Under the pieces are notes generated by a model, which did not search any database, was not told the DNA's origin, and was given only the letters and a program-made list of their open reading frames with translations. Positions 11,471-22,960 of a DNA stretch of 64,000 nt are shown piece after piece. A program made the position numbers and the translations under genes. Source of the DNA: Plantago major (taxonomy: Eukaryota > Streptophyta > Magnoliopsida > Lamiales > Plantaginaceae); the NCBI GenBank assembly GCA_026545765.1, contig CM048844.1, forward strand, positions 73,313,035 to 73,377,034. The letters run 5' to 3'. How positions within the stretch are numbered: the first letter of the stretch is position 1; every line of letters starts with the position of its first letter.

Positions 11471-11743
11471 CCTAGGGAAAGGAGAAAGCAATTTCGTAAG
11501 CTTTAAGATGGCAGTCCGAGAGGTCGTTTATGTATATTAAAGTGGTCAGTTTATAGCCAACACTACTGGCTTTCCCAGGCGAAGTTAGTTCGGAGTCAGT
11601 ACGATGCCGATTCGGCATTAGTCAACATTAAGAACGTATGGAGTATTAGAACTATAATACACATCATAAGCATGCATCCGAGCCAATGGAAGATGAAAGA
11701 CAACACAGAGAATTTAATCATAAGATGAGACAAGTGAACTTAC
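11471..11743 (-). other. Candidate leader intron of the antisense gene (element 1)
   Basis: On the minus strand a donor CCAA/GTAAGT begins at 11743, and a pyrimidine-rich acceptor TTTCCCTAG ends at 11472, just before GATGTCC, giving an intron of about 272 nt. The same donor and acceptor, about 269 nt apart, occur in element 2 (61809-61541). Confidence 0.6.
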
Positions 11744-11905
11744 TTGGACTCGGATGGTTGGATAGAAATGTCTGGATTTTGTACGAGATTACACGTTTCG
11801 AACCTCTTGATTGCTCGCTTCGGATCGTTGGACGTCGCTTCGAATATACTTAGAATGCGAAAATTCTCTCTCTAAATGGTGAGAAATGAAGACCGCCAAC
11901 CCCTC

Positions 11906-11913
11906 TATTTATA
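11906..11913 (-). promoter_or_regulatory. TATA box of the antisense gene (element 1)
   Basis: On the minus strand the sequence reads CCCTCTATAAATAGAGGG, with TATAAATA inside a near-perfect palindrome, about 165 nt upstream of the leader intron donor. An identical core is found at the equivalent place in element 2 (61950-61957). This supports a separate promoter firing against the LTR promoter. Confidence 0.65.
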
Positions 11914-11920
11914 GAGGGTC

Positions 11921-12573
11921 ATATTTGGAACACCAACCGTCACGATTTTTCGGGATTAAATCTCAATCGAAGATCAAGGTTCATCCAACGGCATAGTACA
12001 ATTATACCAAGTGAAATGACGAATTGGTACAACAAATTTACTTCGAGGATAGACGAATACAACAACTCTCCCACTCTCGGGCAGCAGACAAACACGAGAG
12101 TTCCGGATCATCCTCTTCACGGACACCTATCGGCTTATCAGTCCAACATAATTTTCCCACACAAGGAACCTCGTATACTCGAGCGATTACCCTTCGGACC
12201 TTCCCGTAACCACAGAGGTTGGTTCGGACGGGACACGCACCTATGGTCCGCCACCGTAGCTCATCAAAGGTACACTACCGATGTTCGGAGCCTAAACTTG
12301 GTCTCGCTTACAAATACCCTTTTTTCTTTTCTTTTTCACTTCGTTGCCCTTCGGACCCGGCCCCTCGGATGGCAACGGTGTTTTAGAAAAAGAAAAAAGG
12401 GGGGGGGGGAGAGAGAGACTAAGTCAGTGGCCACACGAAGTACGAACTACACCTTTTTTTTAACTCATTAGGATGGATTGGACTAAAGAAACAAATACTT
12501 CCTCAACAGCTTCCCAAAACTAATAGTTTCACAACTATCTTCTACTAAGATACTCGGAAACTAGGGGGACATA
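11921..12573. other. Element 1 spacer between antisense promoter and 3' LTR
   Basis: About 650 bp without a gene. It includes a 34-base all-purine tract (12385-12418) and, immediately before the LTR, the polypurine tract AGGGGGACA (12563-12571) that would prime plus-strand DNA synthesis in this family. Confidence 0.75.
12385..12418 (+). other. G-rich polypurine run upstream of the LTR (element 1)
   Basis: An uninterrupted purine run: A-rich, then about ten or eleven G, then GAGAGA. It sits about 155 bp before the LTR, separate from the ordinary polypurine tract at the LTR edge. The same run is in element 2 (62425-62454). Confidence 0.85.
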
Positions 12574-13484
12574 TGTTGATACGAAAATATGTCCAATCCG
12601 TCATAAAGGACCTAGGAACGAATCCTAAGGCATCCTAAGTCATCCAGGGCATCCGAGTCACTATAGTCCGAGTCGATGGTCCGATTGGGGTCGACCAACC
12701 ATGGTCCAACCCACCTTAGAAGAAAGGAACAAAGGATCTGGAGCCTGTGAGGTCCGACTCAGGGATTTAGGTCCGACCCATCAGGGTCCGAACCACCTTG
12801 GAACAAGAAGACAAGTACTCAAACAGCACTATCTCTGACCCAAGCCCCCCGACCCGGACGATTACTCGGATCCAGCATGACAATCTCATAAAGCAACCAA
12901 GCAAATAGGCACCAAAGAGTGAGATGTCCGAACCTAGGTACTCCGAATCGGAAGAGCTAGACAGGCAGGAGAACTTCCTCAGCTAAACAACCAAATATGG
13001 TCCGGACCAGGCGTCCGGACCCCTCTCTCCGAACCTGGGATCTCGGCAGACCTAGTCAAATTCTCTACAACCCTTCCAACAATGACTAATCTGCCCCTGA
13101 AGCCCAAAATTGGCATGGGCTAAGCTTCATTGTTGGGTCATGGGCCTAATACTTGCCTTGGTGGCTCAATCATGGCCGTACACATGGCACAATCCTAGCA
13201 AGCCCTCCATTTTGATGATAGCCTATAAATAGGCACACATCCCCACAAAATCAAGTAAGTCACATTGCCATCCTACTATCTTATACTACACAGAGTCGAT
13301 CTTCAGTCGCTCTTGAGTAAAGTCTCAAATCCGGTTTGACACTTAGCAAACCGGATCCTAACCACCCCCCCCCCCTTCTCCAAGTTACTTGTGCAGGATA
13401 TCACCCGTTGCCTCTTATTGATACGGATAAGTGAAGGAAAGCAAGAAAGACTCATTAAGTGTTTGGGGAATTCTACCCCCAACA
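12574..13484 (+). mobile_element. 3' LTR of element 1 (subfamily A, 911 bp)
   Basis: It begins TGTTGATACG and ends CCCCCAACA. TATAAATA is at 13224-13231 inside the palindrome GCCTATAAATAGGC. GGTCCGGACC lies in the U3 part, and a C-run is near 13363-13374. It follows a polypurine tract directly. The next bases (GATTG) are Copia sequence. Confidence 0.95.
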
Positions 13485-13790
13485 GATTGGTAGACCCCCT
13501 AGTATCAAACATCTAAGGGTGTTTTGTTGCAGATGTTTTGTTCTTAACAATGGAAAAGAATACTTGAGAACATTTCAACCAAAAGCAGATGAAGGAGTAT
13601 TTCTTGGTTATTCTACAACAAAAGAATGCAAAAGATTGAAGAATCTGTTCATGTAGTTTTCTATGAAGGAAACAAGAAAGTATCCTTGAATGAAGAACTC
13701 TCAGATAGGTTCAAAAAACTAATGATTAAAGATTCTGAAGAATAATCCTCAAAGGAAACAATTCTATCATTCACTTAGAGGATGACTCTT
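13485..13790 (+). mobile_element. Ty1/Copia relic: C-terminal integrase (SH3-like) part
   Basis: The plus strand reads PSIKHLRVF, FVLNNGKEYLRTFQPKADEG and VFLGYST, then VHVVFYE a little further on. This is the conserved region after the Copia integrase core that ends with a change to satellite DNA at about 13791. With the piece at 3948-4107 it brackets element 1, which suggests that element 1 landed in a Copia element. Broken fossil. Confidence 0.85.
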
Positions 13791-13792
13791 AC

Positions 13793-16763
13793 AACCTATT
13801 CTACGCAAATATTCAACTATTTTGGTTGATCGAACCTCGAATTAAAAACGTATTTTTGAGACATCTAGTTTTCGAGAAAACCCAAACGGGTTAAGTACAC
13901 GGTTTTTTGTGAAAACACTCCATCAGGTTAGTTTGTGTCAAATTTTATTCACATGACATGGTTTGTGGCATAAAAACTATTCAACGCACATATTGAACTG
14001 TTTTGGTTCATCGAACCTCGATTTAAAAATGTATATCCGTGACCTGTTGTCTTCAATAAAACTCAAAGGGGGTAGTATATGGAACTATTTTGGTTCATCG
14101 AATATCGATTTAAAAATGTATTCCCGTGACCTGTTGTCTTCAATAAAACTCAAAGGGGGTATAGTACACGATTTTTTGTGAAACACTCGATAGAGTTAGT
14201 TTGTGTCAAATTATATTCACATGACATGGTTTGTGGTATAAAACCTTTTCTACGCACATACTCAACTATTTTGGTTGATCAAACCTCGAATTAAAAACGT
14301 ATTTTTGAAACATCTAGTTTTCGAGAAAAAAAACCCAAAGGGGTTAGTACACGGTTTTTTTTGTGAAAACACTCCATGGGGTTAGTTTGTGTCAAATTTT
14401 ATCCACATGACATGGTTTGTGGTATAAAACATATTCTACGCACATATTAAACTATTTTGGTTCATCGAACCTCGATTTAAACACATATTTCCGTGACCTG
14501 TTGTCTTCAATAAAACTCAAAGAGGGTAGTACACGATTTTTTGTGAAAACACTTCATGGGTTAGTTTGTGGCAAATTTTGTTCGCATGACATAGTTTGTG
14601 GTATAAAAACTATTCAACGCACATATTGAACTATTTTGGTTCATCGAACCTCGATTTAAAAATGTATTTCCATGATCTGTTGTCTTCAATAAAACTCAAA
14701 GGGGTAGTACACGATTTTTTATGAAACACTCAATAGAGTTAGTTTGTGTCAAATTTTATTCACATGACATGGTTTGTGGTATAAAACCTATTCTACGCAC
14801 ATATTCAACTATTTTGGTTGATCGAACCTCGAATTAAAAACGTATTTTTGAGACATCTAGTTTTCGAGAAAACCCAAAGGGGTTAAGTACACGGTTTTTT
14901 GTGAAAACACTCCATCGGGTTAGTTTGTGTCAAATTTTATTCACATGACATGGTTTGTGGCATAAAAACTATTCAACGCACATATTGAACTGTTTTGGTT
15001 TATCGAACCTCGATTTAAAAATGTATATCCGTGACCTGTTGTCTTCAATAAAACTCAAAGCGGGTAGTATATGGAACTATTTTGGTTCATCGAATATCGA
15101 TTTAAAAATGTATTTCCGTGACCTGTTGTCTTCAACAAAACTCAAAGGGGGTAGTACACGATTTTTTGTGAAACACTCGATAGAGTTAGTTTGTGTCAAA
15201 TTATATTCACATGACATGGTTTGTGGTATAAAACCTTTTCTACGCACATACTCAACTATATTGGTTGATCAAACCTCGAATTAAAAACGTATTTTTGAAA
15301 CATCTAGTTTTCGAGAAAAAAAACCCAAAGGGGTTAGTACACGGTTTTTTTTGTGAAAACACTCCATGGGGTTAGTTTTTGTCAAATTTTATCCACATGA
15401 CATGGTTTGTGGTATAAAACATATTCTACGCACATATTAAACTATTTTGGTTCATCGAACCTCGATTTAAACACATATTTCCGTGACCTGTTGTCTTCAA
15501 TAAAACTCAAAGAGGGTAGTACATGATTTTTTGTGAAAACACTTCATGGGTTAGTTTGTGCATAATTTTGTTCGCATGACATAGTTTGTGGTATAAAAAC
15601 TATTCAACGCACATATTGAACTATTTTGGTTCATCGAACCTCGATTTAAAAATGTATTTCCATGATCTGTTGTCTTCAATAAAACTCAAAGGGGTAGTAC
15701 ACGATTTTTTATGAAACACTCAATAGAGTTAGTTTGTGTCAAATTTTATTCACATGACATGGCTTGTGGTATAAAACCTACTCTACGCACATAATCAACT
15801 ATTTTGGTTGATCGAACCTCGAATTAAAAACATATTTTTGAGACATCTAGTTTTCGAGAAAACCCAAAGGGGTTAAGTACACGGTTTTTTGTGAAAACAC
15901 TCCATCGGGTTATTTTGTGTCAAATTTTATTCACATGACATGGTTTGTGGCATAAAAACTATTCAACGCGCATATTGAACTGTTTTGGTTCATCGAACCT
16001 CGATTTAAAAATGTATATCCGTGATCTGTTGTCTTCAATAAAACTCAAAGGGGGTAGTATATGGAACTATTTTGGTTCATCGAATATCGATTTAAAAATG
16101 TATTTCCGTGACCTGTTGTCTTCAATAAAACTCAAAGGGGGTAGTACACGATTTTTTGTGAAACACTCGACAGAGTTAGTTTGTGTCAAATTATATTCAC
16201 ATGACATGGTTTGTGGTATAAAACCTTTTCTACGCACATACTCAACTATTTTGGTTGATCAAACCTCGAATTAAAAACGTATTTTTGAAACATCTAGTTT
16301 TCGAGAAAAAAAACCCAAAGGGGTTAGTACACGGTTTTTTTTGTGAAAACACTCCATGGGGTTAGTTTGTGTCAAATTTTATCCACATGACATGGTTTGT
16401 GGTATAAAACATATTCTACGCACATATTAAACTATTTTGGTTCATCGAACCTCGATTTAAACACATATTTCCGTGACCTGTTGTCTTCAATAAAACTCAA
16501 AGAGGGTAGTACACGATTTTTTGTGAAAACACTTCATGGGTTAGTTTGTGCCAAATTTTGTTCGCATGACATAGTTTGTGGTATAAAAACTATTCACGCA
16601 CATATTGAACTATTTTGGTTCATCGAAACTCGATTAAAAAATGTATTTCCATGATCTGTTGTCTTCAATAAAACTCAATGGGGTAGTACACGATTTTTTA
16701 TGAAACACTCAATAGAGTTAGTTTGTGTCAAATTTTATTCACATGACATGGTTTGTGGTATAA
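13793..16763 (+). repeat. About 990-bp higher-order repeat, three tandem copies
   Basis: Copies start at about 13793, 14785 and 15775 (spacing 992 and 990), and a partial fourth starts at 16764. Each copy holds five full monomers plus one shortened unit of about 88 bp, in the same order. By eye the copies are about 98% alike or better. It lies directly at the edge of the array. Confidence 0.9.
14005..14092 (+). repeat. Shortened satellite unit (about 88 bp)
   Basis: The text GGTAGTAT passes straight into ATGGAACTATTTTGG, so a type A unit lacks about half its length. Equivalent junctions occur near 15065, 16055, 19568, 19838, 22398 and 22847. The later four read ATTGAAC instead of ATGGAAC. 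Confidence 0.9.
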
Positions 16764-17049
16764 AACCTATTCTACGCACATATTCAACTATTTTGGTTGA
16801 TCAAACCTCGAATTAAAAACGTATTTTTGAGACAACTAGTTTTCGAGAAAACCCAAAGGGGTTAAGTACACAGTTTTTTTTCTGAAAAAACACTCCATGG
16901 GGTTAGTTTGTGTCAAATTTTATTCACATGACATGGTTTGTGGTATAAAAACTATTCAACGCACATATTGAACTATTTTGGTTCATCGAACCTCGATTTA
17001 AAAACGTAATTCCGTGACCTGTTGTCTTCAATAAAACTCAAAGGGGGTA

Positions 17050-17415
17050 GTACACGATATTTTGTGAAATATTCAATAGATTTAGTTTGTGTCAAATTTT
17101 ATTCAAATGACATGGTTTGTGGTATAAAACCTATTCTACGCTCTTATTGAACTAATTTGGTTCATCGAACCTCGATTTAAAAATGTATTTCCGTGACCTG
17201 TTTTCTTCAATATAACTCAAAGAGGGTAGTACACGATATTTTGTGAAATATTCAATAGATTTTGTTTGTGTCAAATTTTATTCAAATGACATGGTTTGTG
17301 GTATAAAACCTATTCTACGCTCATATTGAACTAATTTGGTTCATCGAACCTCGATTTAAAAATGTATTTCCGTGACCTGTTTTCTTCAATATAACTCAAA
17401 GAGGGTGGTACACGA
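17050..17415 (+). repeat. Recent single-monomer duplication
   Basis: Two neighbouring type A units, 179 bp apart, share rare variants found in few or no other units: CAAATGACATGG, ACTAATTTGG and TTTTCTTCAATATAACTC. This points to local copying of one monomer. Confidence 0.75.
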
Positions 17416-18023
17416 TTTTTTGTGAAACACTCGATAGAGATAGTTTGTGTCAAATTTTATTCACATGACATGGTTTGTGGTTTACAACCTATTCTACGCA
17501 CATATTGAACTATTTTGGTTGATCGAATATCGAATGAAAAGCGTATTGTTGAGACATCTAGTTTTCGAGAAAACCCAAAGAGGTTAGTACACGGTTTTTT
17601 GTGAAAACAATCCACGGGGTTAGTTTGTGTCAAATTTTATTCACATGATTTGGTTTGTGGTATAAAACCTATTCTACGCACATATTGAACTATTTTGGTT
17701 GATCGAACCTCGAATTAAAAATATATTTTTGAGACATCTAGTTTTCGAAAAAACCCAAAGGGGGTTAGTACACGGTATTTGTAAAAACACCCTATGGGGT
17801 TAGTTTGTGTCAAATTTTATTCACATGATATGGTTTGTGGTGTAAAACCTATTCTATGCCCATATTGAACTATTTTGGTTCATCGAACCTCGATTTAAAA
17901 ATGTATTTCCGTGACCTGTTGTCTTCAATAAAACTCAAAGAGGATAGTACACGATTTTTTGTGAAACACTCGATAGAGTTAGTTTGTGTCAAATTTTATT
18001 CAGATGACATGGTTTGTGGTATA

Positions 18024-18922
18024 TGTTGATACGAAAATATATCCAATCCGTCATAAAGGACCTAGGAATGCATCCTAAGGTGTCCTAAGTCATCCATGGG
18101 ATCCGTGTCACTATAGTCCGAGTCGATGGTCCGATTCGGGTCGACCAACGATGGTCCGACCCACCTTAGAAGAAAGGAACAAAGGATCTGGAGCCTGTGA
18201 GGTCCGACTCTGGGATTTATGTCCGACCCATCAGGGTCCGAACCACCTTGGAACAAGAAGACAAGTACTCAACAAGATGCCTCTCGACCCAAGCCCGCCT
18301 CGACGATTACTTGGATCCAGCATGACAATCTCATAAAGCAACCAAGCAAATAGGCACCAAAGAGTGAGATGTCCGAACCTAGGTACTCCGAATCGGAAGA
18401 GTTAGACAGGCAGGAGAACTTCCTCAGCTAAACAGCCAAATATGGTCCGGACCAGGCGTCCGGACCCCTCTCTCCGAACCTGGGATCTCGGCAGACCTAG
18501 TCAAATCCTCTACAACCCTTCCAACAATGACTAATCTACCCCTGAAGCCCAAAATTGGCATGGGCTAAGCTTCATTGTTGGGTCATGGGCCTAATACTTG
18601 CCTTGGTGGCTCAATCATGGCCGTACACATGGCGCAATCCTAGCAAGCCCTCCATTTTGATGATAGCCTATAAATCGGCACACATCCCCACAAGATCAAG
18701 TAAGTCACATTGCCATCCTACTATCTTATACTACACAGAGTCGATCTTCAGTCGCTCTTGAGTAAAGTCTCAAATCCGGTTTGACACTTAGCAAACCGGA
18801 TCCTAACCCCCCCCTCTCCAAGTCACTTGTGCAGGATCTCTCCCGTTGCCTCTTATTGATACGGATAAGTGAAGGAAAGCAAGAAATACTCACTAAGTGT
18901 TTGGGGAGTTCTACCCTCAACA
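18024..18922 (+). mobile_element. Solo LTR, Tat subfamily A (899 bp), TSD GTATA
   Basis: Starts TGTTGATACG and ends CCCTCAACA, flanked by GTATA at 18019-18023 and 18923-18927. There is no internal element sequence. The TATA-like word is TATAAATC at 18669-18676. The site in the satellite and neighbouring private variants (TTCAGATGACAT to the left, CATCGTACCTCG to the right) match the solo LTRs at 41029 and 43745. It is the most diverged of the three. Confidence 0.95.
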
Positions 18923-21900
18923 GTATACAACCTATTCTACGCACATATTCAACTATTTTGGTTCATCGTACCTCGATTTAAAAATGTATTTCCGTGACCT
19001 GTTGTCTTCAATAAAACTCATACGGGGTGGTACATGATTTTTGGTGAAAAACTCGATAGAGATAGTTTGTGTCAAATTTTATTCACATGTCATGGTTTGT
19101 GGTATACAACCTATTCTACGCACATATTGAACTATTATGGTTGATCGAACATCGAATTAAAAGCGTATTGTTGAGACATCTAGTTTTCGAGAAAACCCAA
19201 AGAGGTTGTTACACGGTTTTTTGTGAAAACACTCCATGGGGTTAGTTTGTGTCAAATTTTATCCACATGACATGGTTTGTGGTATAAACCCTATTCTACG
19301 CACATATTGAACTATTTTGGTTGATCGAACCTCGAATTAAAAACATATTTTTGAGACATCTAGTTTTCGAGAAAATCCATAGGGGTTAGTACATGGTTTT
19401 TTGTAAAAACACCTCATGGGGTTAGTTTGTGTCAAATTTCATTCACATGACATGTTTTGTGGTATAAAAACTATTCAACGCACATATTGAAGGGTTTTGG
19501 TTCATCGAACCTCGATTTAAAAAAGTATATCCGTGACCTGTTGTCTTCAATAGAACTCAAAGGGGGCAGTATATTGAACTATTTTGGTTCATCGAATATC
19601 GATTTAAAAATGTATTTCCGTGACCTGTTGTCTTCAATAACACCCAAAGGGGTTAAGTACACGGTTTATTGTGAAAACACTCCATCGGGTTAGTTTGTGT
19701 CAAATTTTATTCACATGACATGGTTTGTGGTATAAAAACTATGCAATTGACATATTGAACTGTTTTGGTTCATCGAACATCGATTTAAAAATGTATATCC
19801 GTGACCTGTTGTCTTCAATAAAACTCAAAGGGGGTAGTATATTGAACTATTTTGGTTCATCGAATATCGATTGAAAAATGTATTTCCGTGACCTGTTGTC
19901 TTCAATAAAACTCAAAGGGGGTAGTACACGATTTTTTGTGAAACACTCGATAGAGTTAGTTTGTGTCAAATTATATTCACATGACATGGTTTGTGGTATA
20001 AAACCCTTTCTACGCACATACTCAACTATTTTGGTTGATCAAACCTCAAATTAAAAACGTATTTTTGAGACATCTAGTTTTCGAGAAAATCTAAAGGGGT
20101 TAGTACACGGTTTTTTTTGTGAAAACACTCCATGGGGTTAGTTTGTATCAAATTTTATTCACATGACATGGTTTGTGGTATAAAACATATTCTACGCACA
20201 TATTAAACTATTTTGGTTCATTGAACCTCGATTTAAACACATATTTCCGTGACCTGTTGTCTTCAATAAAATTCAAAGGCGGTAGTACACGATTTGTTGT
20301 GAAAACACTTCATGGGTTAGTTTTTGCCAAATTTTGTTCGCATGACATAGTTTGTGGTAGAAAAACTATTCAACGCACATATTGAACTATTTTCGTTCAT
20401 CGAACCTCGATTTAAAAATGTATTTCCATGATCTGTTGTCTTCAATATAACTCAAAGGGGGTAGTACACGATTTTTTGTGAAACACTCGATAGAGTTAGT
20501 TTGTGTCAAATTTTATTCACATGACATGGTTTGTAGTATAAAACCTATTCTACGCACATATTCAACTATTTTGGTTGATAAAACCTCGATTTAAAAACGT
20601 ATTTCCGTGACCTGTTGTCTTCAACAAAACTCAAATGGGGTAGTACACGATATTTTGTGAAATATTCAATAGAGTTAGTTTGTGTCAAATTTTATTCACA
20701 TGACATGGTTTGTGGTATAAAACCTATTCTACGCTCATATTGAACTATTTTGGTTCATCGAACCTCGATTTAAAAATTTATTTCCGTGACCTGTTGTCTT
20801 CAATAAAATTCAAAGAGGGTGGTACACGATTTTTTTTGAAACACTCGATAGAGATAGTTTGTGGCAAATTTTATTCACATGACATGGTTTGTGGTATACA
20901 ACCTATTCTACGCACATATTGAACTATTTTGGTTGATCGAACATCGAATTAAAAGCGTATTGTTGAGACATCTAGTTTTCGAGAAAACCCAAAGAGGTTA
21001 GTACACGGTTTTGTTGTGAAAACACTCCATGGGGTTAGTTTGTGTCAAATTTTATTCACATGACATGGTTTGTGGTATAAAACATATTCTACGCACATAT
21101 TAAACTATTTCGGTTCATTGAACCTCGATTTAAACACATATTTCCGTGACCTGTTGTTTTCAATAAAACTCAAAGGAGGGTAATACACGATTTTTTGTGA
21201 AAACACTTCATGGGTTAGTTTGTGCCAAATTTTGTACGCATGACATAGTTTGTGGTTTAGAAACTATTCAACGCACATATTGAACTATTTTGGTTCATCG
21301 AATATCGACGTGACCTGTTGTTTTCAATAAAACTCAAAGGGGGGTAGTACACGATTTTTTGTGAAACACTCGATAGAGTTTGTTTGTGTCAAATTTTATT
21401 TACATGACATGGTTTGTGGTATAAAACCTTTTCTACGCACATATTCAACTATTTTGGTTGATCAAACCTCGATTTAAAAACGTATTTCCGTGACCTGTTG
21501 TTTTGAAAAAAACTCAATGGGGTGATAGTACACGATATTTAGTGAAATATTCAATAGAGTTAGTTTGTGTCAAATTTTATTCACATGACATGGTTTGTGG
21601 TATAAAACCTATTCTACGCTCATATTGAACTATTTTGGTTCATCGAACCTCGATTTAAAAATGTATTTCCGCGACCTATTGTCTGCAATAAAACTCAAAG
21701 AGGGTGGTACACGATTTTTTGTGAAACACTCGATAGAGATAGTTTGTGTCAAATTTTATTCACATGACATGGTTTGTGGTATACAACCTATTCTACGCAC
21801 ATATGGAACTATTTTGGTTGATCGAACATCTAATTTTCGAGAAAACCCAAAGAGGTTAGTACACGGTTTTTTGTGAAAATACTCCATGGGGTTTGTTTGT

Positions 21901-22264
21901 GTCAAATTTTATTCCCATGACATGTTTTGTGGTATAAAAACTATTCAACGCACATACTGAACTATTTTGTTTCATCGAACCTCGATTTAAAAATATATTT
22001 CCATGATCTGTTGTCTTCAATAAAACTCAAAGAGGGTTGTACATGATTTTTTGTGAAACACTCGATAGAGTTAGTTTGTGTCAATTTTTATTCACATGAC
22101 ATGGTTTGTGGTATAAAAACTATTCTACGCACATATTCAACTATTTTGGTTGATCGAACCTCGAATTAAAAACGTAGTTTTGAGACATCTAGTTTTCGAA
22201 AAAACCGAAAGGGGTTAAGTACACGGTTTATTGTGAAAACAATCCATCGGGTTAGTTTGTGTCA

Positions 22265-22960
22265 AATTTTATTCACATGACATGGTTTGTGGTATAAAAA
22301 CTATTCAACGCACATATTGAATTGTTTTGGTTCATCGAACATCGATTTAAAAATGTATATCCGTGACCTGTTGTCTTCAATAAAACTCAAAGGGGGTAGT
22401 ATATTGAACTATTTTGGTTCATCGAATATCGATTTAAAAATGTATTTCCGTGACCTGTTGTCTTCAATAAAACTCAAAGGGGGTAGTACACGATTTTTTG
22501 TGAAACACTCGATAGAGTTAGTTTGTGTCAAATTTTATTCACATGACATGGTTTGTGGTATAAAACCAATTCTACGCACATATTCAACTATTTTGGTTGA
22601 TCGAATCTCGAATTAAAAACGTATTTTTGAGACATCTAGTTTTCGAGAAAACCCAAAGGGGTTAAGTACACGGTTTTTTGAGAAAACACTCCATCGGGTT
22701 AGTTTGTGTCAGATTTTACTCACATGACATGGTTTGTGGTATAAAAACTATTCAACGCACATATTGAACTGTTTTGGTTCATCGAACCTCGATTTAAAAA
22801 TGTATATCCGTGACTTGTTGTCTTCAATAAAACTTAAAGGGGGTAGTATATTGAACTATTTTGGTTCATCGAATATCGATTTAAAAATGTATTTCCGTGA
22901 CCTGTTGTTTTCAATAAAACTCAAAGGGGTAGTATACGATTTTTTGTGAAACACTCGATA
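22265..22960 (+). repeat. 447-bp repeat unit (B + A + shortened unit)
   Basis: Matching starts at about 22287 and 22734 are 447 bp apart. This equals two full monomers plus one 88-bp unit, so the shortened unit has been built into a second higher-order pattern here. Confidence 0.75.

Larger units (their letters stand above)
4108..13484 (+). mobile_element. Element 1: partial Tat-lineage Ty3/Gypsy retrotransposon
   Basis: This is the downstream part of a Tat-lineage element. It consists of the second RNase H and integrase (4108-6085), a non-coding spacer (6086-8400), an antisense gene (about 8521-11920), a further spacer and the 3' LTR (12574-13484). It is closely similar along its length to the corresponding part of element 2 (54140-63564). 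There is no 5' LTR, gag, protease or reverse transcriptase. It lies inside a Copia relic. Its LTR belongs to subfamily A, whereas element 2 has subfamily B LTRs. Broken fossil; without a second LTR its age cannot be estimated from LTR divergence. Confidence 0.92.
13791..18023 (+). repeat. 179-bp satellite array, block 1
   Basis: About 23 monomers. The landmark CATGACATGGTTTGTGGTAT recurs once per unit. Two types exist. Type A has ATTTCCGTGACCTGTTGTCT and CACTCGATAGAG. Type B has TTTTTGAGACATCTAGTTTT and CACTCCATGGGG. The flanking part of the unit (GTTAGTTTGTGTCAAATTTT through GAACTATTTTGGTT) is shared. The block begins abruptly at the Copia relic and ends at a solo LTR. The short open frames inside units are by-products of the repeat, not genes. 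Confidence 0.97.
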
